Source of the DNA: Microthyrium microscopicum
Taxonomy: Eukaryota > Ascomycota > Dothideomycetes > Microthyriales > Microthyriaceae
Assembly: GCA_010405405.1 (NCBI GenBank)
Contig: MU004233.1
Location: 2,024,539 to 2,088,538, forward strand
Reading direction: 5' to 3'
DNA: 64,000 bases
A program made the position numbers and the translations under genes. How positions within the stretch are numbered: the first letter of the stretch is position 1; every line of letters begins with the position of its first letter. Positions 36,678-47,966 of this stretch are shown piece by piece. The notes under the pieces were generated by a model that was given only the letters and a program-made list of their open reading frames with translations, was not told the DNA's origin and did not search any database.

Positions 36678-37436
36678 CTATGAGCTTTGTTTTCGTTGTA
36701 AGTTCTCAATCGCCATAAGCGTGCCACGAATGATCAACTTATGTTCCACACTATGGATCTTTTCTTGCAAAGCTTCCACAGTATCATCATCAGGATGTAC
36801 CAGCGGAATCGGCTCTTCAACCAAAAGCTCGCCTCGATCAACTTGAGCAATAACCTAATTTCAGTCAGTATCAGCCCAAGACAACACCCAATGAAAGCAT
36901 ACATAATGTATCATCACCCCCGTCTCCGTAATCTCCCCATCCATGAAAGCCTTATGCGCCTTCTCAATCGCCCTATACACCATTAGCCTTCACATCCATA
37001 CCACACCACAGAACAGAACTCACCCAGCGCCATCAAACATCCCCCACTTCGCCGGATGCAAGTTAATAATATCCACACCCTTCTCCGCCAACGGCTCCAA
37101 AAACTGCGGACTCAATATATGCATAAACCCAGCACACACCACCAAATTTGGCGCATCTTTCAGTACCAATGCCGCCAAATCTGCATCATATGCCTGGCGC
37201 GCGGCCGTTTCATCCTTGGGCTCATACTTTTTTCTGTAGGCGACGATGTTGTGGTACGCAGTTGGGATGTTTGCGGTTTTGGCGCGTTCGAGGCCATATG
37301 CGGCTTTTTTGTTGGATATTACGCGGACTATGCGCGCGGGGGAAAGGGTGGTGGGTTGGGCGTCGATGAGGGCTTGGAGATTGGTGCCGTTGCCGGATAT
37401 TAGGACGGTTATGCGGGTGGGTGTTGGGAAGGACAT
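36678..37436 (-). CDS. ADE8: Phosphoribosylglycinamide formyltransferase
   Basis: Exons 37436-37024, 36972-36903 and 36854-36678 give 219 residues. The enzyme transfers a formyl group from 10-formyl-THF to GAR, the third step of purine synthesis, in the cytosol. The phosphate-binding start is ITVLISGNGTNLQAL. The catalytic Asn-His pair is in DIINLHPAKWG, and the catalytic Asp in MIHYVIAQVDRGELL, which spans the second intron. Length is close to yeast Ade8. It is a stand-alone enzyme, as in fungi, not part of a trifunctional GART. It shares its strand with the aldo/keto reductase upstream. Confidence 0.94.
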
Positions 37437-37671
37437 TTTTGGTGTTTGTGGGGTTGGAAAATGTTTGGTGGTGAGGTTTTTATGGGGTGAAGTTGGGGAG
37501 CTCTGGATAGCTCATACGGTAGAGTATTCTTGAGCTAACCATGGTACAACTTACCAGGGTATATTTAATTCTTCCAAAGGCAATATAATATCAAACGAAG
37601 AGCTTCATTTTGGAAAGCAATGAGGCGATGCTTTTGGAAGCTCTGTCATCATTTGAGGTAAAGAACTCCGC

Positions 37672-38704
37672 CTATTTCTGATCACAGCCTTCAGTCAACC
37701 CATAGCCACAAGCATTCCTATACAACCTCAACGGAACATTCAACGCATTCACATCCTTGATATCCTGCTCCGTCAACTTACACTGTTCCAGCGTAGCAAT
37801 ATTCTCCTTCTGATGCTCGACTCTTGCAGCCTTTGGAATAACCACCACACCTCTCGCCAAATTCCATGCCAACACGACCTGCGCTGGTGTACATCCGCGC
37901 GCCTGCACAATCTTCTGGATAGTCGGCGTGTTGATAACGATGGGTGCGCGACCAGATGCCTTGTCAGAGACGGCGAGGTTATGGACGGGATTGGTGTTGG
38001 CTAGTGGCGCGTAGCCGGTGACGGTCAAGTTATGCTTGAAGTTTGTCTGCACCCAGTCGGATTGCTGGAGATAGGGGTGGAGCTCGAATTGATGAAGATA
38101 GGGTTTTATGGTTGCTTCTTTGAGGACTTCTTCGACTTGGGCTGGGGAATGGTTTGAGATACCGATGAAGCGCGTTCCGTTGACTGGGCGGACAAGTTTC
38201 TCCATTTCTTTCCATACGGTTGCGTAGTCGTAGACGTATTTGCCTGTCGTATTTCCCATGGGCCAGTGGACGAGGAAGAGATCTAGGTAGTCGAGACCGA
38301 GTTCTTGGAGGGTTTCTTTGATCGCAAAGTCTTCTTTTCCGTGGCTATTGATGATTTGTTAGCCCGTATTCTCATCTCGCTGATGTAAGAGCATACCGGT
38401 CGCCTCCAAGCTTGCTGGTGATCCACAAGTCACTTCTTGCCAAACCTGTGCGCTTCAGCCCTTCCTTGATTCCTAGGCCAACTTCCTTCTGATTTCCGTA
38501 CGCAAATGCGGCATCGATGTGTCGGTATCCATTCTCGATTGCAGCAGCAACAACCTCCGTCGCATTCTTCACACGCGCAGTACCCAGTCCAATTCGAGGG
38601 ATCGCCGTCAATGTTGTGCCTTTTGGTGGAGTCGGGACCATAGAATGCTGTGCACTGGCAGAGGTCGCAGCAACCGCGAGTAAAGCGAAAGTAGAATACA
38701 TCAT
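37672..38704 (-). CDS. Aldo/keto reductase with N-terminal signal peptide
   Basis: Exons 38704-38397 and 38344-37672 give 326 residues of an NADPH-dependent aldo/keto reductase. The tetrad is complete: Asp and Tyr in HIDAAFAYGNQ, Lys in ITSKLGGD and His in FLVHWPMG. Later segments are ATIKPYLHQFELHPYLQQ, GYAPLA and VIPKAARVEH (cofactor binding). Unusually, the protein begins with a signal-like MYSTFALLAVAATSASAQ, and the body has five N-glycosylation sequons (KNAT, GNTT, NGTR, SNHS, HNLT). This suggests an enzyme of the secretory pathway or outside the cell, whereas the family is normally cytosolic. The substrate is unknown. The intron is 52 bp. Confidence 0.9.
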
Positions 38705-39302
38705 CCTGATCTGTCCTATAAGATAGCGAAAGAGAAAAGAAAGGCAACACGTTCCAGCAGATATATGCTTGGCGCACGTTGGTTTTAAGTCAGGAAGTAT
38801 AGTAAATAATTATAAAGTAGGACCGGATACCTGGACCAGTTCGTCATAAAGGGCAGGGACGGTAAGTCTGATAAAGGACTTGATTTTGTGGTGATCAGGA
38901 ACGCGGTCTCCGGTAAATAGGCGATTAGATGGTTGATCTGCAGTAATTGGTGGGACGCTATTAGGAGATAATATCTATATTGGAGATTGAAAGATATATC
39001 ATATGAGTTTTGTATGATTTGTGAAGATCATGATCGGGAATAGGACATGTCGTATTTGCGGAAATGGTGCCTGAAAGGTATTTTCGGCATTATTTGACAT
39101 GGCGTAGAGTACTTGCTCATACATAAGTCTATTCTTGGCATGTTAATCAATTGTTGAGCAGTTCTTCGATTAGCTTCAGTGAAGATATTGAAAACAGTAG
39201 GGCCGTGAGTTTTGCACGTGCTTTTCGACATGCCCAAGATTCTCAAGATGTTGTATTTTGTCAAGAGAACACCCGGAGATGCTCAAATGTGGATTTCGTT
39301 GT
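38705..39302. other. Intergenic upstream of the reductase
   Basis: About 600 bp, AT-rich. A minus-strand frame 39028-39264 lacks any domain. No gene is supported. Confidence 0.55.
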
Positions 39303-40706
39303 CTAATCGTCATCTATCTTAGTATTCGGCATGTCGCCGAGGAGTATATCATCAGGTGCAGGGCCACGATGGGTGCGAACTGTGTCTTGTTAGCTTCCTC
39401 GTATGCGAAAACGACCGCGGAACTCACCCCATTCAGTCTCGACTCTGAAAAAGACCCAAACCCAACGCCGAAACACCTCAAGCAATTCGAGTAGGAAGAT
39501 GCCGCCCTCCATATCATTAAATCTATCAAGATGTACGGACAGCTTGATACTCCAAGTAAATCGAAGGAGAAGATCTAGTACAATCACAAAATAGTACAGC
39601 TCCTTCACTTCAAAGTATCGATGATAACGAAGGCCCAATGGATGTTCGGGGTCTTTGTATCGCGCGGAAAATAGGGTAAGATCCCAATCCTTGGCCACGT
39701 CCCAGTAGAACGAGTAGGCGGAGTTGATGACAACAAAGAACAACCTAGAGCAATTAGAATCGCCGTGTGTCGAGACTTGCTTGGAGCTTACCAAAGACGA
39801 AAAACAGTTGTACTCCCCTCATGACTTCGTTGAATCGCACTCATTATGATGACCGGAAAAGCGCTTGCATATTTTACAGCGTTGGCCATATGATTCCAGG
39901 CGGCAACATCATCAGAGTTGTTACCTGGCTTCCAATTTCTCCTACGAACTCTTGAATACTCGATCAAGCATTGTCGAAACCGTATCAAGCTTGGAATAGC
40001 CAATATGATAGGCACGATAAAGGAGCCTCCGCAACTCCGATCTGGATGGCCAGTAGATGATTTTCCTCTAGAAAAAAACAAGCACAGCGACACAAATAAA
40101 TCTCCAATAACTTTGGCGTAGCTGGTCAGCGCATCCGCCATCAATATGTCGCCGAATTTTCCATCTTGCGCTTCTGCAATCCCACCAACGCTGATCCTTT
40201 TCAATGTTGTGAGAAATCGTTGGCGCCCGGACCCCGAAATGATGTGAAAGGGAAGGCAAAAACAGACGACGAGAATGAGGAGGTATAGGTTGGGTATTAT
40301 TTCCCACGATCGTACGGCTTCGGGATTTCCTCGTGTAACAGCCCAGAAAAGGAGTAAGAGTGCCGCCAAGGGGGTGGTAAGGAGCGAGGCAAGTCGATAG
40401 CAAGAGAGGTATATTGGCGGAGCAGAATTGGTGTTTCGCGATGGGTATCGTATTAGAGAAGGGACATCCTACAGAGATTAGAGATTGCGACAACTTGTTG
40501 TCCATTGATAATCATACAATGTTCATCAGATGCAGATAATGAAGGTTCACGCCCCAGGCCCATACTCCTATTGATTTGTTAGTATGATATAAGAACTCTT
40601 GGATGGTCTAATTACCAAGTACAATGATCAAAGCAACGCGATACGGTAAAGGAAGGTATAGACTGAATGAGTCCAATTCTGGCTCAACAGATGGATCGCC
40701 ATCCAT
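39303..40706 (-). CDS. ERD1: EXS-domain membrane protein, ERD1-like
   Basis: Exons 40706-40616, 40567-40518, 40468-39792, 39744-39428 and 39385-39303 give 405 residues. Multiple membrane spans are visible (YRVALIIVLGVWAWGV, LAALLLLFWAV, NLYLLILVVCFCLPF, GSFIVPIILAIPSLI). The EXS signature follows: WDVAKDWDLTLF, EVFRRWVWVFFRVETEW, then RGPAPDDILLGD at the C terminus. Yeast Erd1 is a Golgi protein needed for retention of ER and Golgi residents and phosphate recycling; an equivalent role is inferred. Exon 2 is only 50 nt. The start MDGDPS lies 341 bp from the divergent channel gene, so the two share a promoter region. Confidence 0.88.
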
Positions 40707-41047
40707 TCCGTCTTAACAAGGGTGGGGAGGGACAGGAAAGAGGGAACATGCGTCGTGCGTAGATGACGAGGAGAATGAGAGTGAAGGTACGAAGCCGGTC
40801 AAAGGCAAGTTATCATGCGATAAAAAGCAAGTGTAAAAGAAAAGTCCAGATGTCGAGATGCGCAAAGCCTCCGTGAAGTTGGTGTCTTGAAAGGAGGGCC
40901 TAAAAGGGAAGGCGCAGCAGCCGGGGGACCCCTGTCTGATCTCGTGCTAACGACATCATCGCGCCGTCGCGTTTTCTTCAAGGAAACCTTACGATCTAAA
41001 GCTGCAACTTCAACTTTTTCCCATGGGACCTATACAAATCGATAGCT
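40707..41047. promoter_or_regulatory. Short divergent promoter, ERD1-like / CSC1-like
   Basis: The 341 bp between two start codons facing away from each other serve both genes. They contain TTTTTCCC just before the channel ATG and no open frame with a domain. Confidence 0.5.
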
Positions 41048-43775
41048 ATGGCACACGGCTTCTGGGCCCTCAGCGACGATGATAACTATCGAAAACGTAT
41101 AATCGGCGACCCCAAAGACACTGTTTTCCAGATTCTGCTCTCCCTGCTCATCGGAACCAGTGCCTTTCTCGGCTTTTGCGCAAGTTCTCAACATTCTACT
41201 AAATATATTCTCGCTAACAACAAGAGTAGGTTCTTCGACCGCGATGGCCATCCTTATATGCTGCTAGAAAACGCACGAGAGATGAGGCCGAAGTCCTCCC
41301 TGACCTTCCGCCGTCCTTGTTTGGCTGGATACCTGCACTATGGAGAGTGTCAGAGGAACAGGTCCTCGCGTCTGCCGGCTTGGACGCTTTTGTGGTGCGT
41401 CTAAGAGAAGCAATTATAAACATAAAGCTGATGATGACAGTTCCTCGCTTTCTTCAAAATGGCTATCAAATACCTTGCGGTTGCGCTGTTCTTCTCCTTG
41501 GTAGTCATAAAACCTGTTCACGATTCATACCCGGAACATGATAAGAAACAACCGCATAACTCAACACTTTTAGTCTCACAGGTTCCAGGATCTACTAGAG
41601 ACCAAATGATGCATCTTATGAAGAAGCAACTTGTGGTACCTGGTGTAGATCAAGTTGATTACCTCTGGATGTACCTTGTTTTCGTTTACTTTTTCACCGG
41701 AGTCGCACTATATCTTATTATCGGAGAGTCCAAAAAGATCATCGAAATCCGGCAAGCATATCTGGGAGATCAATCTACAGTTACAGATCGTACCATTCGA
41801 CTTTACGGGATCCCAGAAGACCTTCGATCGGAATCCAAAATCAAAGAATTCATAGAGTATCTGGAGATTGGCAAAGTTGAGAGTGTTACTTTGATTCGGG
41901 ATTGGAAAATGCTGGACAAGTCAGTTGAAGACAGAGGCACTGTTTTGGAGAAGCTTGAGCGAGCCATGGTAGAATATGCGCATCGATTGAAAGAGCAGCG
42001 ACACATGGAAAGTCCCGTTCCGAGCACAATAGCAAGTCCTTTGAGCGACGATGAAAGCGCCCGGCTATTGGAAGAAGCCACTGCCAGCGGACATGAGTTT
42101 GGGGATAAATCGAGGCCTCAGAAACGGATATGGCATGGTCGATTGAACTTGCAACACAAAAAGGTCGATGCCATCGACTACTATGAAGAAAAGCTCAGAC
42201 AACTGGATGAAGAGATATCAACTATGCGAAAGAAAGAGTTCCCAGCCAAACCACTTGCTTTTGTGACTATGGACAGTATCGCTTCTTGTGTAAGTTCTCC
42301 GGCATCATCAATGGACGTTACTAATAGGCGATAGCAAATGGCAGTACAGGCAGTACTAGATTCCGCTCCCCTTCAACTCATTGCCACTTCAAGTCCTTCA
42401 CCAGTAGATATTGACTGGAAGAACACCTATATGCCACGGAAACAGGCGTTGTTTCGGTCTTGGTCTGTGACTGGTCTCATTGGTCTCTTGACTGTCTTTT
42501 GGTCGGCTACTCTCCTTCCAATTGCTGGTCTGATTGACCTTGACCGTATCCATTCTATCTGGCCACAACTCGCCGACTTCTTGTCAGCTTATCCTTTAGC
42601 AGCGTCTTTGATTCAGACACAATTGCCGACAATAGTGATATCGCTTCTCACGATCGCAGTACCTTATCTCTACTCATGTGAGTTGAAAAGGATCCATTGC
42701 TGAGGAATATGCTAATACCAACAGGGCTTGCATATCAACAAGCGATGATTTCGCATGGCGATGTTGAGCTTTCTGTTATCTCGAAGAACTTCTTTTTCAC
42801 GTTCTTCAATCTCTTTATTGTTTTTACTGTTTTGGGAACCGCATCTCTCACAAATCTGGAGGACTTTGGTAGCCAGCCGTTACGTGACACGGCTAACAAC
42901 CTGGCCACTTCACTTCAGGACCTCCGAAATTTCTACGTCAACTACATAATCTTGCAAGCACTTGGTCTTTTCCCACTTCGTCTTCTGGAGTTTGGCAGCG
43001 TATCACTATACCCCTTCGGGCTTCTAGCAGCCAAAACTCCTCGAGGTATGAGCTTTCAGACTTATATCATTTTATACATGAGCTAACAGATACGCAGAGC
43101 ATGAAAAACTAAAGGAGCCCCCGACATTCAGCTACGGCTTCTTTCTCCCCCAAACTCTCCTAATCTTCCTAATCTGCATCGTCTACAGCGTCCTTCGTGG
43201 TTCTTGGCAAATCCTCCTCCCCGGCCTAGCCTACTTCCTAATTGGCTACTTCGTCTACAAATACCAGCTCCTCTACGCTATGGACCACCAGCAACACTCT
43301 ACTGGAAAGAGCTGGGTAATCATAGTCGATCGCATCATAGTCGGCCTCATCGTCTTCCAAATCACTGTCGCTGGCCAACTAGCTCTCCGTGGTGCCCTTA
43401 GGAGGTCTGCTGCCGTGGCGCCTCTGGCGATTCTTACGCTGTGGTTCGGCTATGTGTACAGCCAGAGCTATAAGCCGCTTATGACGTATATTGCGCTCAA
43501 GAGCATAAGGCGGGCGGAGCATAGGGATGAAGAGGAGTCGGAGGTGTCACAGATTAATTTGGCGTCGAGGAATAGGAGGTCTGTTGATGAGGTTAGGGAG
43601 AAGGGGATGCATTTTGTGAATCCAAGTTTGACGACTCCGTAAGTTATTTTTCTTTCACATGTTTTGTGATTGATACTAATATTGAATTAGTCTGGAGCCA
43701 CCATGGATATCGGGAAAGCGTCCACGAAATGGAAGTAGTCGTGATACATCTTCTGATCGCTCTGGGGAAGTGTAA
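41048..43775 (+). CDS. CSC1: CSC1/OSCA/TMEM63-family stress-gated cation channel
   Basis: Seven exons (41048-41179, 41230-41394, 41441-42289, 42335-42677, 42725-43045, 43098-43638, 43691-43775) give 811 residues. The order is N-terminal RSN1-type membrane segments (QILLSLLIGTSAFLGFC, VLRPRWPSLYAARKR, GLDAFVFLAFFKMAIKYL), the cytosolic PHM7-like region (IRLYGIPEDL to WKNTYMPRK), then the pore domain (FFFTFFNLFIVFTVLG, NNLATSLQDLRNFYVNYIIL, PPTFSYGFFLPQTLLIFLIC). Family members are osmotically or mechanically gated Ca2+-permeable channels of the plasma membrane or vacuole. The first intron (41180-41229) starts with GCAAGT and is a GC-AG intron; no GT donor keeps the frame there. The tail is polar, with SGKRPRNGSSRDTSS. 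Confidence 0.95.
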
Positions 43776-44263
43776 AGCGTTAATGATGCTTTCTTTGGCG
43801 ATGCGTTCATGTTGATAGACGTTCAATAATTCATTTCTAGTTCATACAGAATGGTGATAATACATACCCCTTATCATTGAAATCTGTTTGTGGATAGCTT
43901 GGTGCTAGCAACTGTCTACAGCATGTGTTTGTTTGCTGATGGTAGACCTTGTTTCTCACTAGATTCGAACTGGTCTTCGCAGACGAGACAGACTGCAGAT
44001 GCGTACTAGAGTAGTATGCAAAATCCTGTTTCCTGACCCTTCATGTTGTCTCCATTCAACTGTTGTTCAACATTGAAAGCTGAAACGCCAAGAAGCATGG
44101 CTGACACTAGTAGGCTAGATTGGGGAATTCACTAGTGGGGTCGCTGCTCAGCCTGATGGAGAAGATGCATGATAGGCTCTGCATGCATAAAGACAGGCAC
44201 CGCCCACAGTACAGTAGGCAACTCTCAGACTAGAATGCTGGAACTTGCAACATATCTCTCGAA
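43776..44263. other. Intergenic
   Basis: About 490 bp between two genes on the same strand, with no supported gene. Confidence 0.6.
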
Positions 44264-46809
44264 ATGCAAGGACATAAAGTACCCTTCACTGAGCCGGACA
44301 GTATTGAGCTGCCTCACAGGAATGAGGTACTGCACGGATGTCCAGAGCTCTTTCAGCCTGATGCCCAGCAGAAGGTGAAGCAGAGCGACAACCAGGTCAC
44401 AATTCTCCCACCAAACACTGCGACACAATTCCGATCAGCTCGCGTCGACGAGTGTACGTGGGAGAAGTATAAAGTCGATATTGTAAGAGAATTCACGGCC
44501 GGAGGTCAACGTGGTCGCGGTGTTGCCCAAGCTCTGCAGTGGATCAGGACAGACGACGAAACCAGAGCGGAAGACTTCTTACCAACGTGAGTATTAGGCC
44601 TTTTACTACGCTTCTTAGATCTTGTTAGTCGCTAACGGCTACGGACTTAGACGAGCCCAGCTCAGTCGGAAGATCAAGAAATGGACCGACATGCAGGCTG
44701 CAGCCGAACTATTACGAAATGACAGCCAAAGCGAAGATCGGCACGACAGACAGGAAGTTGAGCATCAGGATAGCCATGAAGATGAGAGTCAAAATAAAGA
44801 ACGGCAGGAGAGACACGAAGCCGAGCATCAGGACGGCCCTGAAGATGAGCCTGAAAATAGACACGAGGTGGAGTCAGGGCCGGAATGCTCTATAGAAACT
44901 CGTGGAAACGAAAACTATCAGCCAACTTGGGATGAGGATATAGAGTTGGTCTTAGGACTTGAGTACCCGTGAGTCCAAAATCATTCGATGCTCCCTTCGA
45001 AACTAACGAACGACTTGTGCCAGTGAGCCAGACGTTCTGCTGGGCAAAAGAAAGAGCCCAGAAGCCAGTCCTGAAGACTATCCTACAGCAAAGAAGCATA
45101 AAATCAACGATCAGCTGGTACTGAATGACACAAAACCTCAACTCGACGCAAACGCGTCCTTTGACAGACCGGCTCTGCAAAAGCGCATTGCTGCCATTCT
45201 GCACGAGATCGGTATCACTTACGATCATAACTGGCACGACTGGGTGCAAAAGACTTTGAGCTGTCGATGGGCTTTGACTGAACAATATGTCTTTGATTTC
45301 GGAACCCGTCCAATTTTTTCAGACCTCCACTCGAATATCATTCGTCAAACCGCCGACTATTTCTTATGCTCCTCGAGTTCGAACCATGCCTTTCCGTTAT
45401 ATGTACTTTTATGGTGCTCCGAAGGTGATTCCTTCAACCATAAGGATATCAATTTGCTCATTCGCGCGTACTACGTTGCATCCAACACGGAGGATCAAAA
45501 TATCATCAAACGCCTTCTTGCCGCCCTGAAGACGTTTTCGAGCAATCAAAGAATATCCCGGCAGAATCGCTCACATCGATGGAGTCAAGACTTTTTATAT
45601 GCTCTGTCAATTAACGAGTCTACAAGCCACTCACTCGAAGATTACAAATCTCCTAACAAAGAAGCCCCAATGGTTCTCATTGATAAACTGAATGAGTTGC
45701 TGGAGATTGTAAAACAGCCCTACGACACTGGCGATGCCGACCGTGGACTTAATCTTCAAAGCCAATACATTGTCGCTATGATATTGAAACGAGCTCAGAT
45801 TGATCAGGTTGACGATACAGACTATGTCGGTCCAGCCTTTCCTAACGGGCGAAATGGCCGACGGGAGATAACACAACGAGCTCTAGAATACTACGGATAC
45901 ATGAGTGCTGAAATCATCTCGAAAGTGCCTGGACCTTTTGAAGTACGCTCTCCGAGTCCTTTGGGCATCATGGGATCAATAATTTCACCAAGTTTGCATC
46001 AGCCTTGGCTTCGGAAAAGTCTGCAGTGGTGTAAACTCTGCGTGGAAAACACATTTAACATGCCTATGGAGTGGGAAGTTCTTCTTGCGAAGCAAAAGCA
46101 CAACCCTGATGTCCTATCCACCATAAACTCAAGTGGATTGTTTTTCCTCCTTTGGACAAAATGGATCGATAGTCGACAAAAGAAAGGTTCCCTCGCTGCC
46201 AAAATCGAATGTCAAGCGAGCTCCGGCATATCCGAGACGGAGGTATTTAAGGTGATGGCTTACCTGCTTCTCTCTAAGGATGTGACCAGAAGGATACGGT
46301 CTGACCATGACATTTTGGTGCACAAGGGCCATCGAATCCTTAACCAAGCGAGAGAAGGCGCGAAATTTCTTTTAGATCTTCCAGACAAGCAACTGACGGA
46401 TATGTTTCTGTCGCAATTTTGTGTGCTTAGTGTTTCAAAAGAGTCCACGAAGCGACTGGAAGCCAGTATCTGTTTGGATCTGTTCCGTTCACATGTACAT
46501 GACTTGTCACGACACTCCCAAGCCGAGCCGAATCCAGAAACTAAGTATATTCCAACTCGCCGGGACACTTATGCACTGTCAATTATCAGCGTATCTCCCA
46601 CCCTTGCATCAACTCTGTCATCCTCCACTTTATCAACGCTACGGAGGCTGGCCCTTCGCCAATCCCAGGCCACGGTGAACTCGCTTTTTTCGAGGATATC
46701 TTGGCCCAGTCGAAGCACCATATCAATAGACCGGCTACCAGATGAGATGAGCTTGCTTACCACAGATAACAGATCTCTCGCGGAACACTCCAATAATTTT
46801 TATGGTTAG
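44264..46809 (+). CDS. Clr5-domain protein
   Basis: Exons 44264-44586, 44651-44968 and 45024-46809 give 808 residues. Residues about 64-125 match a Clr5 domain: CTWEKYKVDIVREF, then TRAQLSRKIKKWTDM across the first intron. In fission yeast Clr5 acts in heterochromatic silencing, but most filamentous-fungal Clr5-domain proteins are uncharacterised. Residues about 135-190 are a hydrophilic Glu/His/Asp-rich tract with an internal duplication (EVEHQDSHEDE, EAEHQDGPEDE). A basic stretch KRKSP...KKHK may be a nuclear signal. The large last exon has no recognised domain; it contains FPLYVLLWCSEGD and IIKRLLAALKTF. It converges on the cyclin gene. Confidence 0.72.
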
Positions 46810-47966
46810 ATCTCATATCATGTATGAACCATTTTATGTCAGATATGTAAATCAAATCTTAGTAATAAATCACTAAATTCCTGCCAACAGTGAGAGCCGA
46901 GATGAGATATTCCGATATTCCTAGGCTAGACCAAATCAGGGAATTGACCAGTTCAATACCCCTTTTCCATGTAAACAAACCCCTCTGCTAGGATAGCAAC
47001 CGCCAGAAGCATCGTCTCTCGATTAACAAGCTCAATTTCGCAGTCGTGTCCCAACTACCTTGGCTTGAATTCGGAATGAAAATCACCATATGCCTAAAAT
47101 ATGTTTTTAACGACCTTCCTCTCATGGCACGATATTTCTCGCATCACTCAACAAGTTTGATTTCTCACATCAGATCACGAACTCATACAAGGTATCGTTG
47201 ACGATCCCAACCACAATTTCAATTCAAGCCGACGCCAGTCTATCTATACGCACCACACCACTCCATTAATGAAAGAACACTTTCCGAGCCCCCCAGACCA
47301 AGCCGCACGCAATGGCACAAGTCCCGCTCTCGCGTAAACCCTGCCCACCCAGCGAACTCAAGCACAGTCCCCATTTCGACCCCGTGCCGCCCGCCCAAAC
47401 TACAAAAAGGAAGAAGAAAGCCCGCCGAATGCGCCATGAATGAGGACCGGTCTATGCCAACGCCGATAGGAGAGGAATCGAGAATGAACCCGGAAGCTGG
47501 CCCGGGGGAGAGGAGGCCCGGAAAAGTCCGTAGAGGCGTACTTTCAGCGTTCGTCAAAGCCAGGAAATTCAGGAGTTAGAGGAACATTGGCTGTTGACAA
47601 GGAATCGAATTAATCAAATCTAGGTGCCTGAGGAGGAAATAATGGAAGGGTATAGGACCGTAGAAAACAAGGAAGAAAAACAAGAATGGATGACGAGAGG
47701 GAAATAAGTCGTAGCAGATGGCGGAATTCGTGACTAGGTACCGCGTAATGGTTGCATAGCTTTTCGTGGCCGGGAGAAGAGAAAAGTCATTGCCGAACTT
47801 GGGTAGAGGATTGGCTGATGGTCGAGGATTTGTTGTAGGTTGTCGTGAATTTCAAACGAGTTCGCGCTGAGGAGGTGTAGCTCTGCGAATTCGTTACATA
47901 TGGCCACGCATTAGGGTGTTTTCAGAACGATGTTGCCAGATCGTCTTTTAGTTTTCGTCCAAGCTA
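46810..47966. other. Intergenic between convergent genes
   Basis: About 1.16 kb of 3' flank. A minus-strand frame of 105 residues (47240-47557) is GC-rich, Gly/Ser/Pro-rich and lacks any domain; it is not supported. Confidence 0.55.

Noticed and set aside
47240-47557. Minus-strand 105-residue frame between convergent genes
   Set aside because: Composition-driven open frame in 3' flank; no domain.
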